A DNA stretch of 64,000 nucleotides from G963677445 sp963677445 (GTDB lineage: Bacteria; Bacteroidota; Ignavibacteria; Ignavibacteriales; Melioribacteraceae), in NCBI GenBank assembly GCA_963677445.2, contig CAXXGF010000073.1, positions 84,083 to 148,082 of the forward strand, read 5' to 3'. The notes beneath the pieces were generated by a model, which was not told the origin of the DNA, did not search any database, and was given only the letters and a program-made list of their open reading frames with translations. A program made the translations under genes and the position numbers. Position 1 is the stretch's first letter. The number at the start of each line of letters is the position of its first letter. Below, piece after piece: positions 8,918 through 16,981 of this stretch.

Positions 8918-10560
8918 TGGCTAACGGTTCAATCGCTCTTGAAGAAAAGACTTTTTTTGAAGAAGGTACAAATAAATACAAAGGGATTCTTGGCTGGATT
9001 CTGAGTACCGATCATAAACGCATTGGTATATTATATCTGATTGTTATAGCCGGTTTTTTCCTTGTTGGCGCGTTATTGGGAGTTTTAATGAGGCTTGAGC
9101 TGATAGCTCCCGGCGAAACAATTATGGATGCCCAATCCTATAATACGGTTTTCACTTTGCATGGTGTGATAATGATTTTCCTCTTTATCGTACCGGGGCT
9201 TCCCGCTGTTTTCGGCAATTTTTTCCTCCCGATTCAGATAGGGGCAAAGGATGTCGCCTTTCCCAGGTTAAATCTTCTTTCATGGTGGGTATATGTAATC
9301 GGCGCCATACTGGTTCTTGTATCGCTATTCCTGCCGGGCGGTCCTATCGATACCGGCTGGACATTTTATATTCCTTATAGTGTCAGAAGTAACACCAACG
9401 TATCGCTCGCGATTTTCGCCGCATTTGTTCTCGGGTTTTCATCAATTCTTACAGGTCTTAATTTTATTACCACAATTCACAGAATGAGAGCGCCGGGCAT
9501 GTCATTTTTCAGAATGCCTCTTTTTATCTGGGCTACTTATTCAACGGCCTGGATACAGATCATAGCGACCCCGATTGTTGGTATTACAATACTACTGGTC
9601 ATACTTGAAAGAGCGTTCGGAGTAGGTATATTTGATCCCGCGCTGGGTGGCGACCCGCTTCTTTTTCAGCATCTTTTCTGGATTTATTCGCATCCTGCCG
9701 TCTACATAATGATATTACCGGCAATGGGTGTCGTATCTGAAATTATTCCGACATTTGCCAGAAGAACAATATTCGGGTATAAGGCGATAGCATTTTCGAG
9801 TCTCGCCATAGCTTTTGTCGGATACCTTGTCTGGGCGCACCACATGTTTACAAGTGGAATCAGTGACACAGCAAGATGGATTTTTTCCCTTTTAACATTT
9901 ATTGTGGCTCTTCCCAGCGGGGTTAAAGTTTTTAACTGGGTGGCGACAATGTATAAAGGATCGATTGATCCCAAAACGCCTTTCCTCTGGGTGATGAATT
10001 TTATTGTTCTGTTTTCCATCGGCGGATTAACAGGATTGGTAGTAGGTTCTCTTTCCACTGATATTCATCTTCATGATACTTATTTTGTTGTAGCTCACTT
10101 TCATTATGTTATGTTTGGGGGCACCGGCACTATATTTATTGCCGCATTATATTACTGGTTCCCGAAAATGTTCGGACGAATGTATAACGAAAGGTGGGCA
10201 AATATCGCGGTCGGGCTTTTCTTTATTGCGTTCAATATGCTTTATTTCCCGAAATTCATTCTTGGATATATGGGTATGCCCCGCAGATATTTTGATTATC
10301 TGCCTGAATTTACCAATCTGCAGGTTTTATCCACAGTCGGTTCATGGCTGATGGCTATTACATTGATAATTATAGTATGGAATTTTATCAGCGCCCTGAG
10401 AAGTGGTAAAAAAGCCCACTCAAATCCCTGGGGAGGAGTAACGCTGGAATGGCATACAACATCACCGCCACCACTTGAAAATTTTCACACAGAACCGGTT
10501 GTAAACCATGAACCATACGATTTCAGTCAATTAAAGGATATGGATTATGAGTCAAAATAA
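8917..10560 (+). CDS. ctaD: Cytochrome c oxidase subunit I (A2-type caa3)
   Basis: 547 aa heme-copper oxidase catalytic subunit with twelve predicted membrane helices. Heme and CuB ligands are visible in FTLHGVIMIF, IYSHPAVYIMILP, WAHHMF and HDTYFVVAHFHYVMFGG. The proton-channel glutamate found in HPEVY enzymes is replaced, and the sequence reads YSHPAVY. This is the hallmark of A2-type enzymes such as the Rhodothermus marinus caa3 oxidase, where Tyr/Ser take over the role. The ATG shares a base with the sco stop, with a clear AAAGGAG 11 bases upstream. The end overlaps ctaE by 14 bases. Confidence 0.97.
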   Translation: MANGSIALEEKTFFEEGTNKYKGILGWILSTDHKRIGILYLIVIAGFFLVGALLGVLMRLELIAPGETIMDAQSYNTVFTLHGVIMIFLFIVPGLPAVFGNFFLPIQIGAKDVAFPRLNLLSWWVYVIGAILVLVSLFLPGGPIDTGWTFYIPYSVRSNTNVSLAIFAAFVLGFSSILTGLNFITTIHRMRAPGMSFFRMPLFIWATYSTAWIQIIATPIVGITILLVILERAFGVGIFDPALGGDPLLFQHLFWIYSHPAVYIMILPAMGVVSEIIPTFARRTIFGYKAIAFSSLAIAFVGYLVWAHHMFTSGISDTARWIFSLLTFIVALPSGVKVFNWVATMYKGSIDPKTPFLWVMNFIVLFSIGGLTGLVVGSLSTDIHLHDTYFVVAHFHYVMFGGTGTIFIAALYYWFPKMFGRMYNERWANIAVGLFFIAFNMLYFPKFILGYMGMPRRYFDYLPEFTNLQVLSTVGSWLMAITLIIIVWNFISALRSGKKAHSNPWGGVTLEWHTTSPPPLENFHTEPVVNHEPYDFSQLKDMDYESK

Positions 10561-11176
10561 TCAGGCCGCGGCGCATACCGAACATGCGCACAGAGATGAT
10601 ATTGGCGCTAAAATGGGAATGTGGCTCTTTTTGTTCACCGAGCTGCTTCTTTTTGGCGGAATGTTTCTGGCTTACGGCTATTATAAGTTTCTGCATATTA
10701 ATGAATTCAAATTAGCGGCTATGGAACTGGATACTATGATGGGAACAATAAATACCATCATATTGCTTACAAGCAGTCTTACCATGGCTATGTCAATTAC
10801 CGCTATCCAGAAAGGCAATAAGATTCTGGCTGTTACCAATGTTTCGGCCACAATTATCTTTGCCCTCGTATTTATGGTTAATAAATATTTTGAGTGGTCG
10901 CATAAGTTTCATCTCGAAATTTATCCCGGTTCTGATGATATGTTTTCTAAAACAGAAGGGGAGAGGATGTATTTCGGGCTTTATTATGTTATGACCGGGC
11001 TGCATGGTTTTCATGTTATCGTAGGAGTAGTTGTACTGATCTTTATGCTGGTATTTTTAGCCAGAGGAAAGATCAACCAGGATAAAAATGTTCAGCTCGA
11101 AAATGCCGGGTTATACTGGCACCTTGTTGATCTTATCTGGATATTCCTTTTCCCTCTTTTCTATTTAATCAAATAG
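10547..11176 (+). CDS. ctaE: Cytochrome c oxidase subunit III
   Basis: 209 aa, about five membrane helices. The family blocks GMWLFLFTELLLFGGMF near the start, the central GLHGFHVIVG and the final LYWHLVDLIWIFLFPLFYL are clear. It lacks the two N-terminal helices of long seven-helix versions, as is usual for bacterial caa3 and cytochrome o subunit III proteins. It overlaps the end of ctaD by 14 bases. It stabilises the catalytic subunit in the membrane. Confidence 0.96.
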   Translation: MSQNNQAAAHTEHAHRDDIGAKMGMWLFLFTELLLFGGMFLAYGYYKFLHINEFKLAAMELDTMMGTINTIILLTSSLTMAMSITAIQKGNKILAVTNVSATIIFALVFMVNKYFEWSHKFHLEIYPGSDDMFSKTEGERMYFGLYYVMTGLHGFHVIVGVVVLIFMLVFLARGKINQDKNVQLENAGLYWHLVDLIWIFLFPLFYLIK

Positions 11177-11183
11177 GTTTGAA

Positions 11184-11474
11184 ATGGATAATAAAAATAA
11201 AGAACATCATATTACAGGATACAATACTTACATCATCATATGGCTGGCTCTTCTGGCGCTTACTTCCATAACAGTAAGTGTTGCCGGAATGGACCTCGGT
11301 ATGCTGGCGCTTCCTATAGCCCTGGCTATCGCTACCATAAAATCGTTGCTGGTTCTGAATATTTTTATGCATATAAAATTTGATGAACCGATCTTTAAAG
11401 TATTTATCTCCATTAGTGTCATTACCCTCGCGGTAATATTTTTATTAACCTTTATAGATGTGATAAACAGATGA
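11184..11474 (+). CDS. ctaF: Cytochrome c oxidase subunit IV (small membrane subunit)
   Basis: 96 aa with three membrane helices. It resembles prokaryotic subunit IV (CyoD/CtaF family): YIIIWLALLALTSITV, a central IALAIATIKSLLVLNIFMHIK and a final hydrophobic helix. The Lys and His in the middle helix are typical of the family. The stop overlaps the ctaC ATG by 4 bases (ATGA). The function is probably assembly or stability of the oxidase. Confidence 0.92.
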   Translation: MDNKNKEHHITGYNTYIIIWLALLALTSITVSVAGMDLGMLALPIALAIATIKSLLVLNIFMHIKFDEPIFKVFISISVITLAVIFLLTFIDVINR

Positions 11475-12466
11475 GGCGGTTTATGTTTTTATTTACAGGG
11501 GACGCACCTACAAGGAGCGCAGAAACTGTAGACAGCGTTATGCTTTACATCGTTGCCATAAGTGTGATCCTGCTTGTCGGGGTTACCGCGACAATGATTT
11601 ATTTTGTTTTCAGGTACCATCGGAAGAAAGGACATAAACCTGTTGATATAGAAGGAAACGTTTGGCTGGAGATCATCTGGATTGGAATACCCACTATCCT
11701 GGTGCTGACAATGTTTTACTACAGTTATTCAGGTTTCAGGATAATAAGGAATATTCCTGAAGATTCTTTCCAGATAAATGTCATTGCAAAAATGTGGGAA
11801 TGGGATTTTAAATATGATAACGGGAAAAATGTTGATACACTTTATGTGCCCCTGGGGAAACCAATTAAACTGCTAATGGAATCGCTTGATGTTAACCATT
11901 CACTTTATATACCCGCGTTCAGGCTAAAAGAAGATGTTATCGCGGGCAGAATAAACTATATGGGCTTTACACCGGAAAAGGTTGGCGAATATGATATTGC
12001 GTGCGCCGAATATTGCGGGCTTAATCACTCAATGATGTATACGAAAGTTGTTGTTATGCCTGAAGAAGAATTTAATCTTTGGTATAACTCAACCGATTCT
12101 GACTCAGCGAATAAAAAAATAAGCTCACCTGACTCATCAAAGAATATATCATCAGTTTCCTACCATTCCAATAAGGAGGATATGAAATTGTTATTTTCAA
12201 AAGGCTGCCTGAGCTGTCATTCACTTGATGGTTCCGAAGGAGTGGCGCCCACTTTCAAAGGATTGTATAACAGGGAAGTTGTCGTTTCGCAGAGTGGATA
12301 TGAAAAGAAAATTATCGCCGATGAAAATTATATCAGGAAATCAATCACCGATCCGAATGAAATGATCGTTGCCGGTTATAAGGCGGGTCTTATGCCTGAT
12401 CTTGAATATTTACTTGATGATGATGAGGTCAATCAGATAGTTGAAATTTTAAAAGGAATTGATTGA
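11471..12466 (+). CDS. ctaC: Cytochrome c oxidase subunit II with fused cytochrome c (caa3)
   Basis: 331 aa. Two N-terminal helices (about 22-46 and 62-85) are followed by a cupredoxin domain with CuA ligands: the His in VNHSLYIP and the block CAEYCGLNHSMM (from residue 178). After a Ser/Lys-rich linker comes a class I cytochrome c domain with CLSCH at residue 246 and a probable Met ligand near the end (GLMPDL). This makes the enzyme a caa3 oxidase. Subunit II comes after I, III and IV here, whereas it is usually first. It overlaps ctaF (ATGA) and ctaB (TTGA). Confidence 0.96.
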   Translation: MRRFMFLFTGDAPTRSAETVDSVMLYIVAISVILLVGVTATMIYFVFRYHRKKGHKPVDIEGNVWLEIIWIGIPTILVLTMFYYSYSGFRIIRNIPEDSFQINVIAKMWEWDFKYDNGKNVDTLYVPLGKPIKLLMESLDVNHSLYIPAFRLKEDVIAGRINYMGFTPEKVGEYDIACAEYCGLNHSMMYTKVVVMPEEEFNLWYNSTDSDSANKKISSPDSSKNISSVSYHSNKEDMKLLFSKGCLSCHSLDGSEGVAPTFKGLYNREVVVSQSGYEKKIIADENYIRKSITDPNEMIVAGYKAGLMPDLEYLLDDDEVNQIVEILKGID

Positions 12467-13321
12467 AAGAAAAGATTCAAATAGCGCTTGAGCTTGGAAA
12501 GGTAAGGATAACATTTTTTGTGGCTTTTTCCACATCAGCCGGATATTTGCTGTATTCATCCTCTTTTAGTCTGGAAATGTTATGGATTTGTCTTGGAGTA
12601 TTTCTTCTGGCTTCAGGTTCTTCTGCAATAAATCATATACAGGAAAAAGAGACAGACCGGCTGATGAAAAGAACAAAAAACCGTCCACTGGCCGCAGAAA
12701 AAATATCTGTCAGGTCAGCATTGTTCTTTTCTATGATTCTCCTTCTTTCGGGGTCTGTTTTAACATTTTTCTCGGGAGGTTTAACCGCGCTTATTCTGGG
12801 ACTAACCGCATTTGTCTGGTATAATTTAATTTATACGCCTCTGAAAAAAAGAAACGCGCTCGCGGTAATTCCCGGTTCGGTCATTGGCGCTATCCCTCCT
12901 GTAATAGGCTGGAGCGCCGCTGGAGGTTATATCCTGAATGCTGAGATTCTGGCACTGGCACTTTTTTTTCTTCATCTGGCAGATACCTCATTTCTGGCTC
13001 CTTCTCCTTTTATATGGCAAAGAATATCAGGAAGCCGGTTTCCCTACTCTCACAAGTATTTTTAATAACAGGCAGCTATCAAGAATTACATTTATCTGGA
13101 TAGCCGCTCTCGCGTTCAGTTGTTTGCTGATTCCTTTCGCGGGGGGCAGGGAGGAGCTGAACCTGATAGCTCTGGCGATACCTGGAATATGGCTGATCGT
13201 ATCATCAGCAAAGGCGTTGTTTTCTATTTTTGACAGGGAAAACATCCGAAAAGCTTTTCTCGCTATTAATCTTTATGTTCTTTCTGTTGTAATAATATTA
13301 TCAGTTGATAAACTTATTTAG
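12463..13321 (+). pseudogene. ctaB: Heme O synthase CtaB (protoheme IX farnesyltransferase), frame broken by one base
   Basis: UbiA-family prenyltransferase that makes heme O from protoheme. Frame 1, from the TTG overlapping ctaC, carries NHIQEKETDRLMKRTKNRPL (first Asp-rich site) and WYNLIYTPLKKRNALAVIPGSVIGAIPP, and ends wrongly at 13065. The conserved continuation WQIPHFWLLLLLYGKEYQEAGFP lies in the next frame and runs to 13321. The break is at a run of eight T at 12962-12969. Seven T would restore the usual ALALFFFIWQIPHFW. Possible causes are a homopolymer error in the sequence, slippage on the T run that still yields some enzyme, or a real mutation. No second ctaB is in the window. Confidence 0.9.
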
Positions 13322-13341
13322 AAATTTAATCAGGAATTCAG

Positions 13342-14685
13342 ATGGATTTTCTCGACAATATTGTTTTACCCCAGTCATCCGATCAGCTTATCCTTATGGA
13401 GTATATAATGGTGATGACTCTTACGCTGCTTATCCCATACCTGGGAATACTGACAGGGGCAAATATTTATTCGATTTATTTCAACCTTAAATTCAAAAAA
13501 ACGGGCGATGTATCTTTGAATATAATTTCAAAAGCAATTATTGATGCGGCAACTCCGAATAAAAGCGTTCCTTTTGCCCTGGGATTTGTCCCTTTGATCA
13601 GTCTGGTATTTATTTATACTCAGCTTACACAGAAATCGGCAGCCGATCCGCAATTCGCGCTGTTTCTTACAATATTTCTTTTTATTCCGGCGGTTGTTTT
13701 TTTATATACCTACAAATATTCCTTTCATCTTAAGGATATATTTGAAACATTCAAAACCGGAGAGAATGGTCATAACGAAGATCTGGAAGAATACAGGGAA
13801 AAAGCATCCGGGTTATATACCGGCTCGGTAAAATATTCACTGTTTTTCCTGCTTCTGACAATGTGGATTATCAGCGGTACAACACAGGGAGCATTAAATC
13901 CTGACGCGGCCAAAGAAGGGCTTTCCTTAGGAGTTGTGTTATTTTCACCCGCGACCATCACCTATTTCCTTTTTTGGCTGGGAGCATCATTTCTCGCCGC
14001 ATCTGTTTATCTGTTTTATCTCTATTTCAAACCTGAGGCGAAGGGAGAAAAATTACCTGAGAAAATAAAGCTGTACCTGAGAGATTTTCTGATAAAAAGC
14101 AGTCTTCTGTTTTTATTTGTTGTTCCCGGTTTTTATACTATTAATCTTATATTAAGACCTGCGCCGGCTTTATCAAGCGGTGTATTCATGTTTTTCTTTT
14201 TCAGCTTTTTTGCCCTGATTCTGTTAGGTGGTTTTTTATATACCATGTATAGAGAGTCTCATAACAAATATACAAATGGAACTATTCTTGTGTTGATTCT
14301 TTTCTTTACATTCGGAATAATTAAAGATCAGTATTCCTTTAACAGCTCCTCGCGAGATTATTTTCTTCTTTCTTCCAAAGATTATCATTCCCTGAAAGCT
14401 GATATGCAGAAAATGTATGGCGCCGGAATAATTGAAATCAGCGGTGAAGATATCTTTAATGGCAGGTGTATAGCTTGTCATCAGTTTGATAAAAAATTAA
14501 CCGGGCCTCCCTACAACACTGTTCTCCCAAAATATGATGGCAAAATGGATAACCTTGTGAAATTCATTCTTAATCCTGTTAAGGTTAATCCCGAGTATAC
14601 AGCTATGCCAAGTCAGGGCCTGAATCCAAAAGAAGCCGAAGCTGTTGCCGATTATATTATGGAAACCTGGAAAACTCAAAAATAG
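13342..14685 (+). CDS. Eight-helix membrane protein with C-terminal cytochrome c domain
   Basis: 447 aa. About eight hydrophobic helices fill residues 20-345. A periplasmic class I cytochrome c domain follows, with heme motif CIACH (Cys376) and a probable Met ligand in TAMPSQG. I do not recognise the membrane part as a named family. It has features of a quinol- or heme-binding helix bundle (EYIMVMTLTLLIPYLGILTGANIYS). An AGGA about 7 bases upstream supports the ATG. It is the last gene of the ACIII-oxidase operon, just before a strong terminator, so a role in electron entry to or exit from the same chain is likely. This is inference from context. Confidence 0.8.
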   Translation: MDFLDNIVLPQSSDQLILMEYIMVMTLTLLIPYLGILTGANIYSIYFNLKFKKTGDVSLNIISKAIIDAATPNKSVPFALGFVPLISLVFIYTQLTQKSAADPQFALFLTIFLFIPAVVFLYTYKYSFHLKDIFETFKTGENGHNEDLEEYREKASGLYTGSVKYSLFFLLLTMWIISGTTQGALNPDAAKEGLSLGVVLFSPATITYFLFWLGASFLAASVYLFYLYFKPEAKGEKLPEKIKLYLRDFLIKSSLLFLFVVPGFYTINLILRPAPALSSGVFMFFFFSFFALILLGGFLYTMYRESHNKYTNGTILVLILFFTFGIIKDQYSFNSSSRDYFLLSSKDYHSLKADMQKMYGAGIIEISGEDIFNGRCIACHQFDKKLTGPPYNTVLPKYDGKMDNLVKFILNPVKVNPEYTAMPSQGLNPKEAEAVADYIMETWKTQK

Positions 14686-14715
14686 ATTTTGCCTTAAATA
14701 CATTTTTATTTACAT

Positions 14716-14752
14716 TGCCTGACTTGATATTTATTAAATCAGGCATTTTTTT
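14716..14752 (+). terminator. Rho-independent terminator closing the respiratory operon
   Basis: TGCCTGA at 14716-14722 and TCAGGCA at 14739-14745 form a 7-bp stem with a 16-base AT-rich loop, followed by seven T (14746-14752). It lies 30 bases after the last respiratory gene and only 4 bases before the prmC ATG, so that start codon sits directly at the terminator tail. Confidence 0.85.
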
Positions 14753-14756
14753 ATAT

Positions 14757-15614
14757 ATGCTAACAATATTAGAAGCCATACAAAAAACGACCGGTTATTT
14801 TGAACGAAAGGGAATCGAGTCGGCCAGGGTGAATGCCGAGTTGCTTCTGGCCGAAGTTCTCGGTAAAAAAAGGCTGGAGCTTTACCTTTCATACGATCAG
14901 CCTCTTAAAGAAAATGAGATGAACAAATACCGCTCGGTAATTGCCCGCAGGGGAAAATTTGAACCTTTACAGTATATTATTGGCCATACTGAATTTTTCG
15001 GTTATAAAATATGTGTTGATCAAAGCGTTTTGATTCCAAGGCCTGAAAGCGAAGTATTGATCGAAATGGTTATTGATGATTTTAGTGACAAAGAAAATTT
15101 AAAAATACTGGATATTGGAACCGGTTCCGGCTGCCTTTCTATCGCGCTGGCAAAAAAGCTGAACAATGTTCATATCACTGCGGTTGACATCTCCTATAAG
15201 GCCTCCCGGCTTGCTGAATATAACGCGAAAATAAATGAGATTGAAAATAAAATTAAATTTCTTACTGCCGATATTAACAGTATTGTTGGCGGAGATTTTA
15301 ATGATCAATATGATATAGTTATATCAAATCCGCCATACGTTTCACTGGCGGATTTCCAAAACCTGCAGCCTGAAATAAAAGACTACGAGCCAAAAAACGC
15401 TGTTACCGATAATGCCAACGGATTTACTTTTTACAGGAGAATAGCGGCATTCAGTCAAAACGCCCTCAGGAAGGGTGGGGCTTTATACCTGGAAACAGGC
15501 CAGGGGATGGCGCCGGATGTGGAGAAAATTCTGGAAGGTAATAATTTCAGCAACCTGAAGGTTCGAAAGGATTACCTTGATATTGAAAGAGTTATAAAAG
15601 GAATCAGAACATGA
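14757..15614 (+). CDS. prmC: Release factor glutamine N5-methyltransferase
   Basis: 285 aa from the ATG at 14757, which gives the usual family N-terminus. A longer frame from 14715 would be translated through the terminator stem and is rejected. Motifs are PRPESEVLIE, the SAM-binding LDIGTGSGCLSIALAK and the catalytic NPPYV. PrmC methylates the GGQ glutamine of RF1 and RF2 in the cytoplasm. The stop overlaps the dtd ATG by 4 bases (ATGA). No ribosome-binding site is obvious upstream of the ATG because the terminator occupies that space. Confidence 0.95.
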   Translation: MLTILEAIQKTTGYFERKGIESARVNAELLLAEVLGKKRLELYLSYDQPLKENEMNKYRSVIARRGKFEPLQYIIGHTEFFGYKICVDQSVLIPRPESEVLIEMVIDDFSDKENLKILDIGTGSGCLSIALAKKLNNVHITAVDISYKASRLAEYNAKINEIENKIKFLTADINSIVGGDFNDQYDIVISNPPYVSLADFQNLQPEIKDYEPKNAVTDNANGFTFYRRIAAFSQNALRKGGALYLETGQGMAPDVEKILEGNNFSNLKVRKDYLDIERVIKGIRT

Positions 15615-16075
15615 GAGCTCTTGTTCAAAGGGTTAAAAGAGGATCCGTAAAAATTGAATCTCATAACTATTATGCGGAAATAAAAAAAGGAATGGTCATA
15701 CTTCTCGGTGTTCGCGAGAATGACCTGGAAGAGGATGTCAGTTTTGTCGCGGATAAATGTTGTAATCTCAGAATTTTTGAAGATGAAAATGATAAGATGA
15801 ATATCTCATTGAAGGATATTGAAGGAGAAATTCTTATTATTTCGCAATTCACCCTCTATGGCGACACCAGAAGGGGAAACAGACCTGGTTTTACGGAAGC
15901 GGCAAGACCGGAAAAGGCTGAAGCTATTTATGAAAAATTTGTCGAACGTCTGAAGTCAAATATCGGAGCGGAAAAAGTTAAAACAGGTTTATTTGGCGAA
16001 ATGATGATCGTTGAGATAATAAATGACGGTCCCGTAACATTGCTTGTAGAATCAAAAGAGAAGAAAGGAATCTGA
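15611..16075 (+). CDS. dtd: D-aminoacyl-tRNA deacylase
   Basis: 154 aa, full length. It starts MRALVQRVKRGSVKIE and has the two signature motifs, SQFTLYGDTRRGNRPGF and the late GPVT (DGPVTLLVES). It hydrolyses D-amino acids, and glycine, from mischarged tRNAs. Translationally coupled to prmC through ATGA. Confidence 0.96.
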   Translation: MRALVQRVKRGSVKIESHNYYAEIKKGMVILLGVRENDLEEDVSFVADKCCNLRIFEDENDKMNISLKDIEGEILIISQFTLYGDTRRGNRPGFTEAARPEKAEAIYEKFVERLKSNIGAEKVKTGLFGEMMIVEIINDGPVTLLVESKEKKGI

Positions 16076-16080
16076 ATATT

Positions 16081-16980
16081 GTGGATAATGTAATTCTGAT
16101 ATTTCTGGATGGAGTGGGCATTGGCAGAAATGATCCGGGTGAAAATCCATTTTTCCGCCTGAAATTTCGTTTTATCGAAGAACACTTTGGGGAAATTCCC
16201 CATCTTGGCAATCAATTTCTTAACTCGGATAATAAATATATTTTTCCTGTTGACGCCAGAATGGGTGTTGATCTGCTGCCCCAAAGCGGGACTGGACAAA
16301 CATCTATATTCTGCGGAGTAAATGCCCCGGAGATTCTCGGGCGTCATTTTGGTCCTTTCCCGCATTCCGAGCTTCTGCCTGTTCTCGAAGAAAAAAATAT
16401 TCTCGACTCCCTCATTAAAGATGGAAAAAAAGTTACTTTTTTAAATGCCTATCCGGAAAGATTTTTCCAGTATATCAAGTCTGGAAAAAAAAGACTTACA
16501 GCGACAACAATGATGGCGCAGATGAGCGGCATGTCATTATACAGATCGACAGATATATGGAGGGGGAGAGCCCTCAGCGCCGATATTACGAATGATTTCT
16601 GGATAAATTCCCTCGGTTATAAACTTAATTATCTCAAACCAAAATCAGCGGCTCAGAGAGTTATAAGGATATCCTCAAAATTCAGTCTGACTCTGTTCGA
16701 ATATTTCCTTACAGATCACCTTGGACATGGCAGGGTGACAGACCCTGATGACAAAATTCTCGATAATCTTGATGAATTTCTTTACCAGCTTATCTGCCTG
16801 GTACCTGATAATACGACATTGGTTGTCTGTTCCGATCACGGGAACCTGGAAAATGTTAAAATTAAAACCCATACAATGAATCCGGCATTTACCCTGACCG
16901 CCGGAAAACACGCGAAAAGGCTTAGAGATAAAATTTACGCGTTAAGTGATATTAAAGGAGCTATACTGGAGATATTATAA
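16081..16980 (+). CDS. Alkaline-phosphatase-superfamily metalloenzyme (phosphomutase-like)
   Basis: 299 aa with a GTG start 5 bases after dtd. Metal-site motifs of the superfamily are present: FLDGVGIG at the N-terminus, the nucleophile region QSGTGQTSIFCG, DHLGHGR and CSDHGNLE...THTMNPAF near the end. This arrangement resembles cofactor-independent phosphoglycerate mutase and phosphopentomutase, but the protein is much shorter than the former, so the substrate is unknown. No signal peptide is seen, so it is probably cytoplasmic. Confidence 0.82.
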   Translation: MDNVILIFLDGVGIGRNDPGENPFFRLKFRFIEEHFGEIPHLGNQFLNSDNKYIFPVDARMGVDLLPQSGTGQTSIFCGVNAPEILGRHFGPFPHSELLPVLEEKNILDSLIKDGKKVTFLNAYPERFFQYIKSGKKRLTATTMMAQMSGMSLYRSTDIWRGRALSADITNDFWINSLGYKLNYLKPKSAAQRVIRISSKFSLTLFEYFLTDHLGHGRVTDPDDKILDNLDEFLYQLICLVPDNTTLVVCSDHGNLENVKIKTHTMNPAFTLTAGKHAKRLRDKIYALSDIKGAILEIL

Positions 16981-16981
16981 T

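Noticed and set aside
9702..10058. Antisense open frame across ctaD (118 codons)
   Set aside because: Shadow of the conserved oxidase gene; composition follows the sense codons.
15928..16365. Antisense 145-codon frame across dtd and the metalloenzyme gene
   Set aside because: Both sense genes are well supported by motifs; no sign of coding on the other strand.
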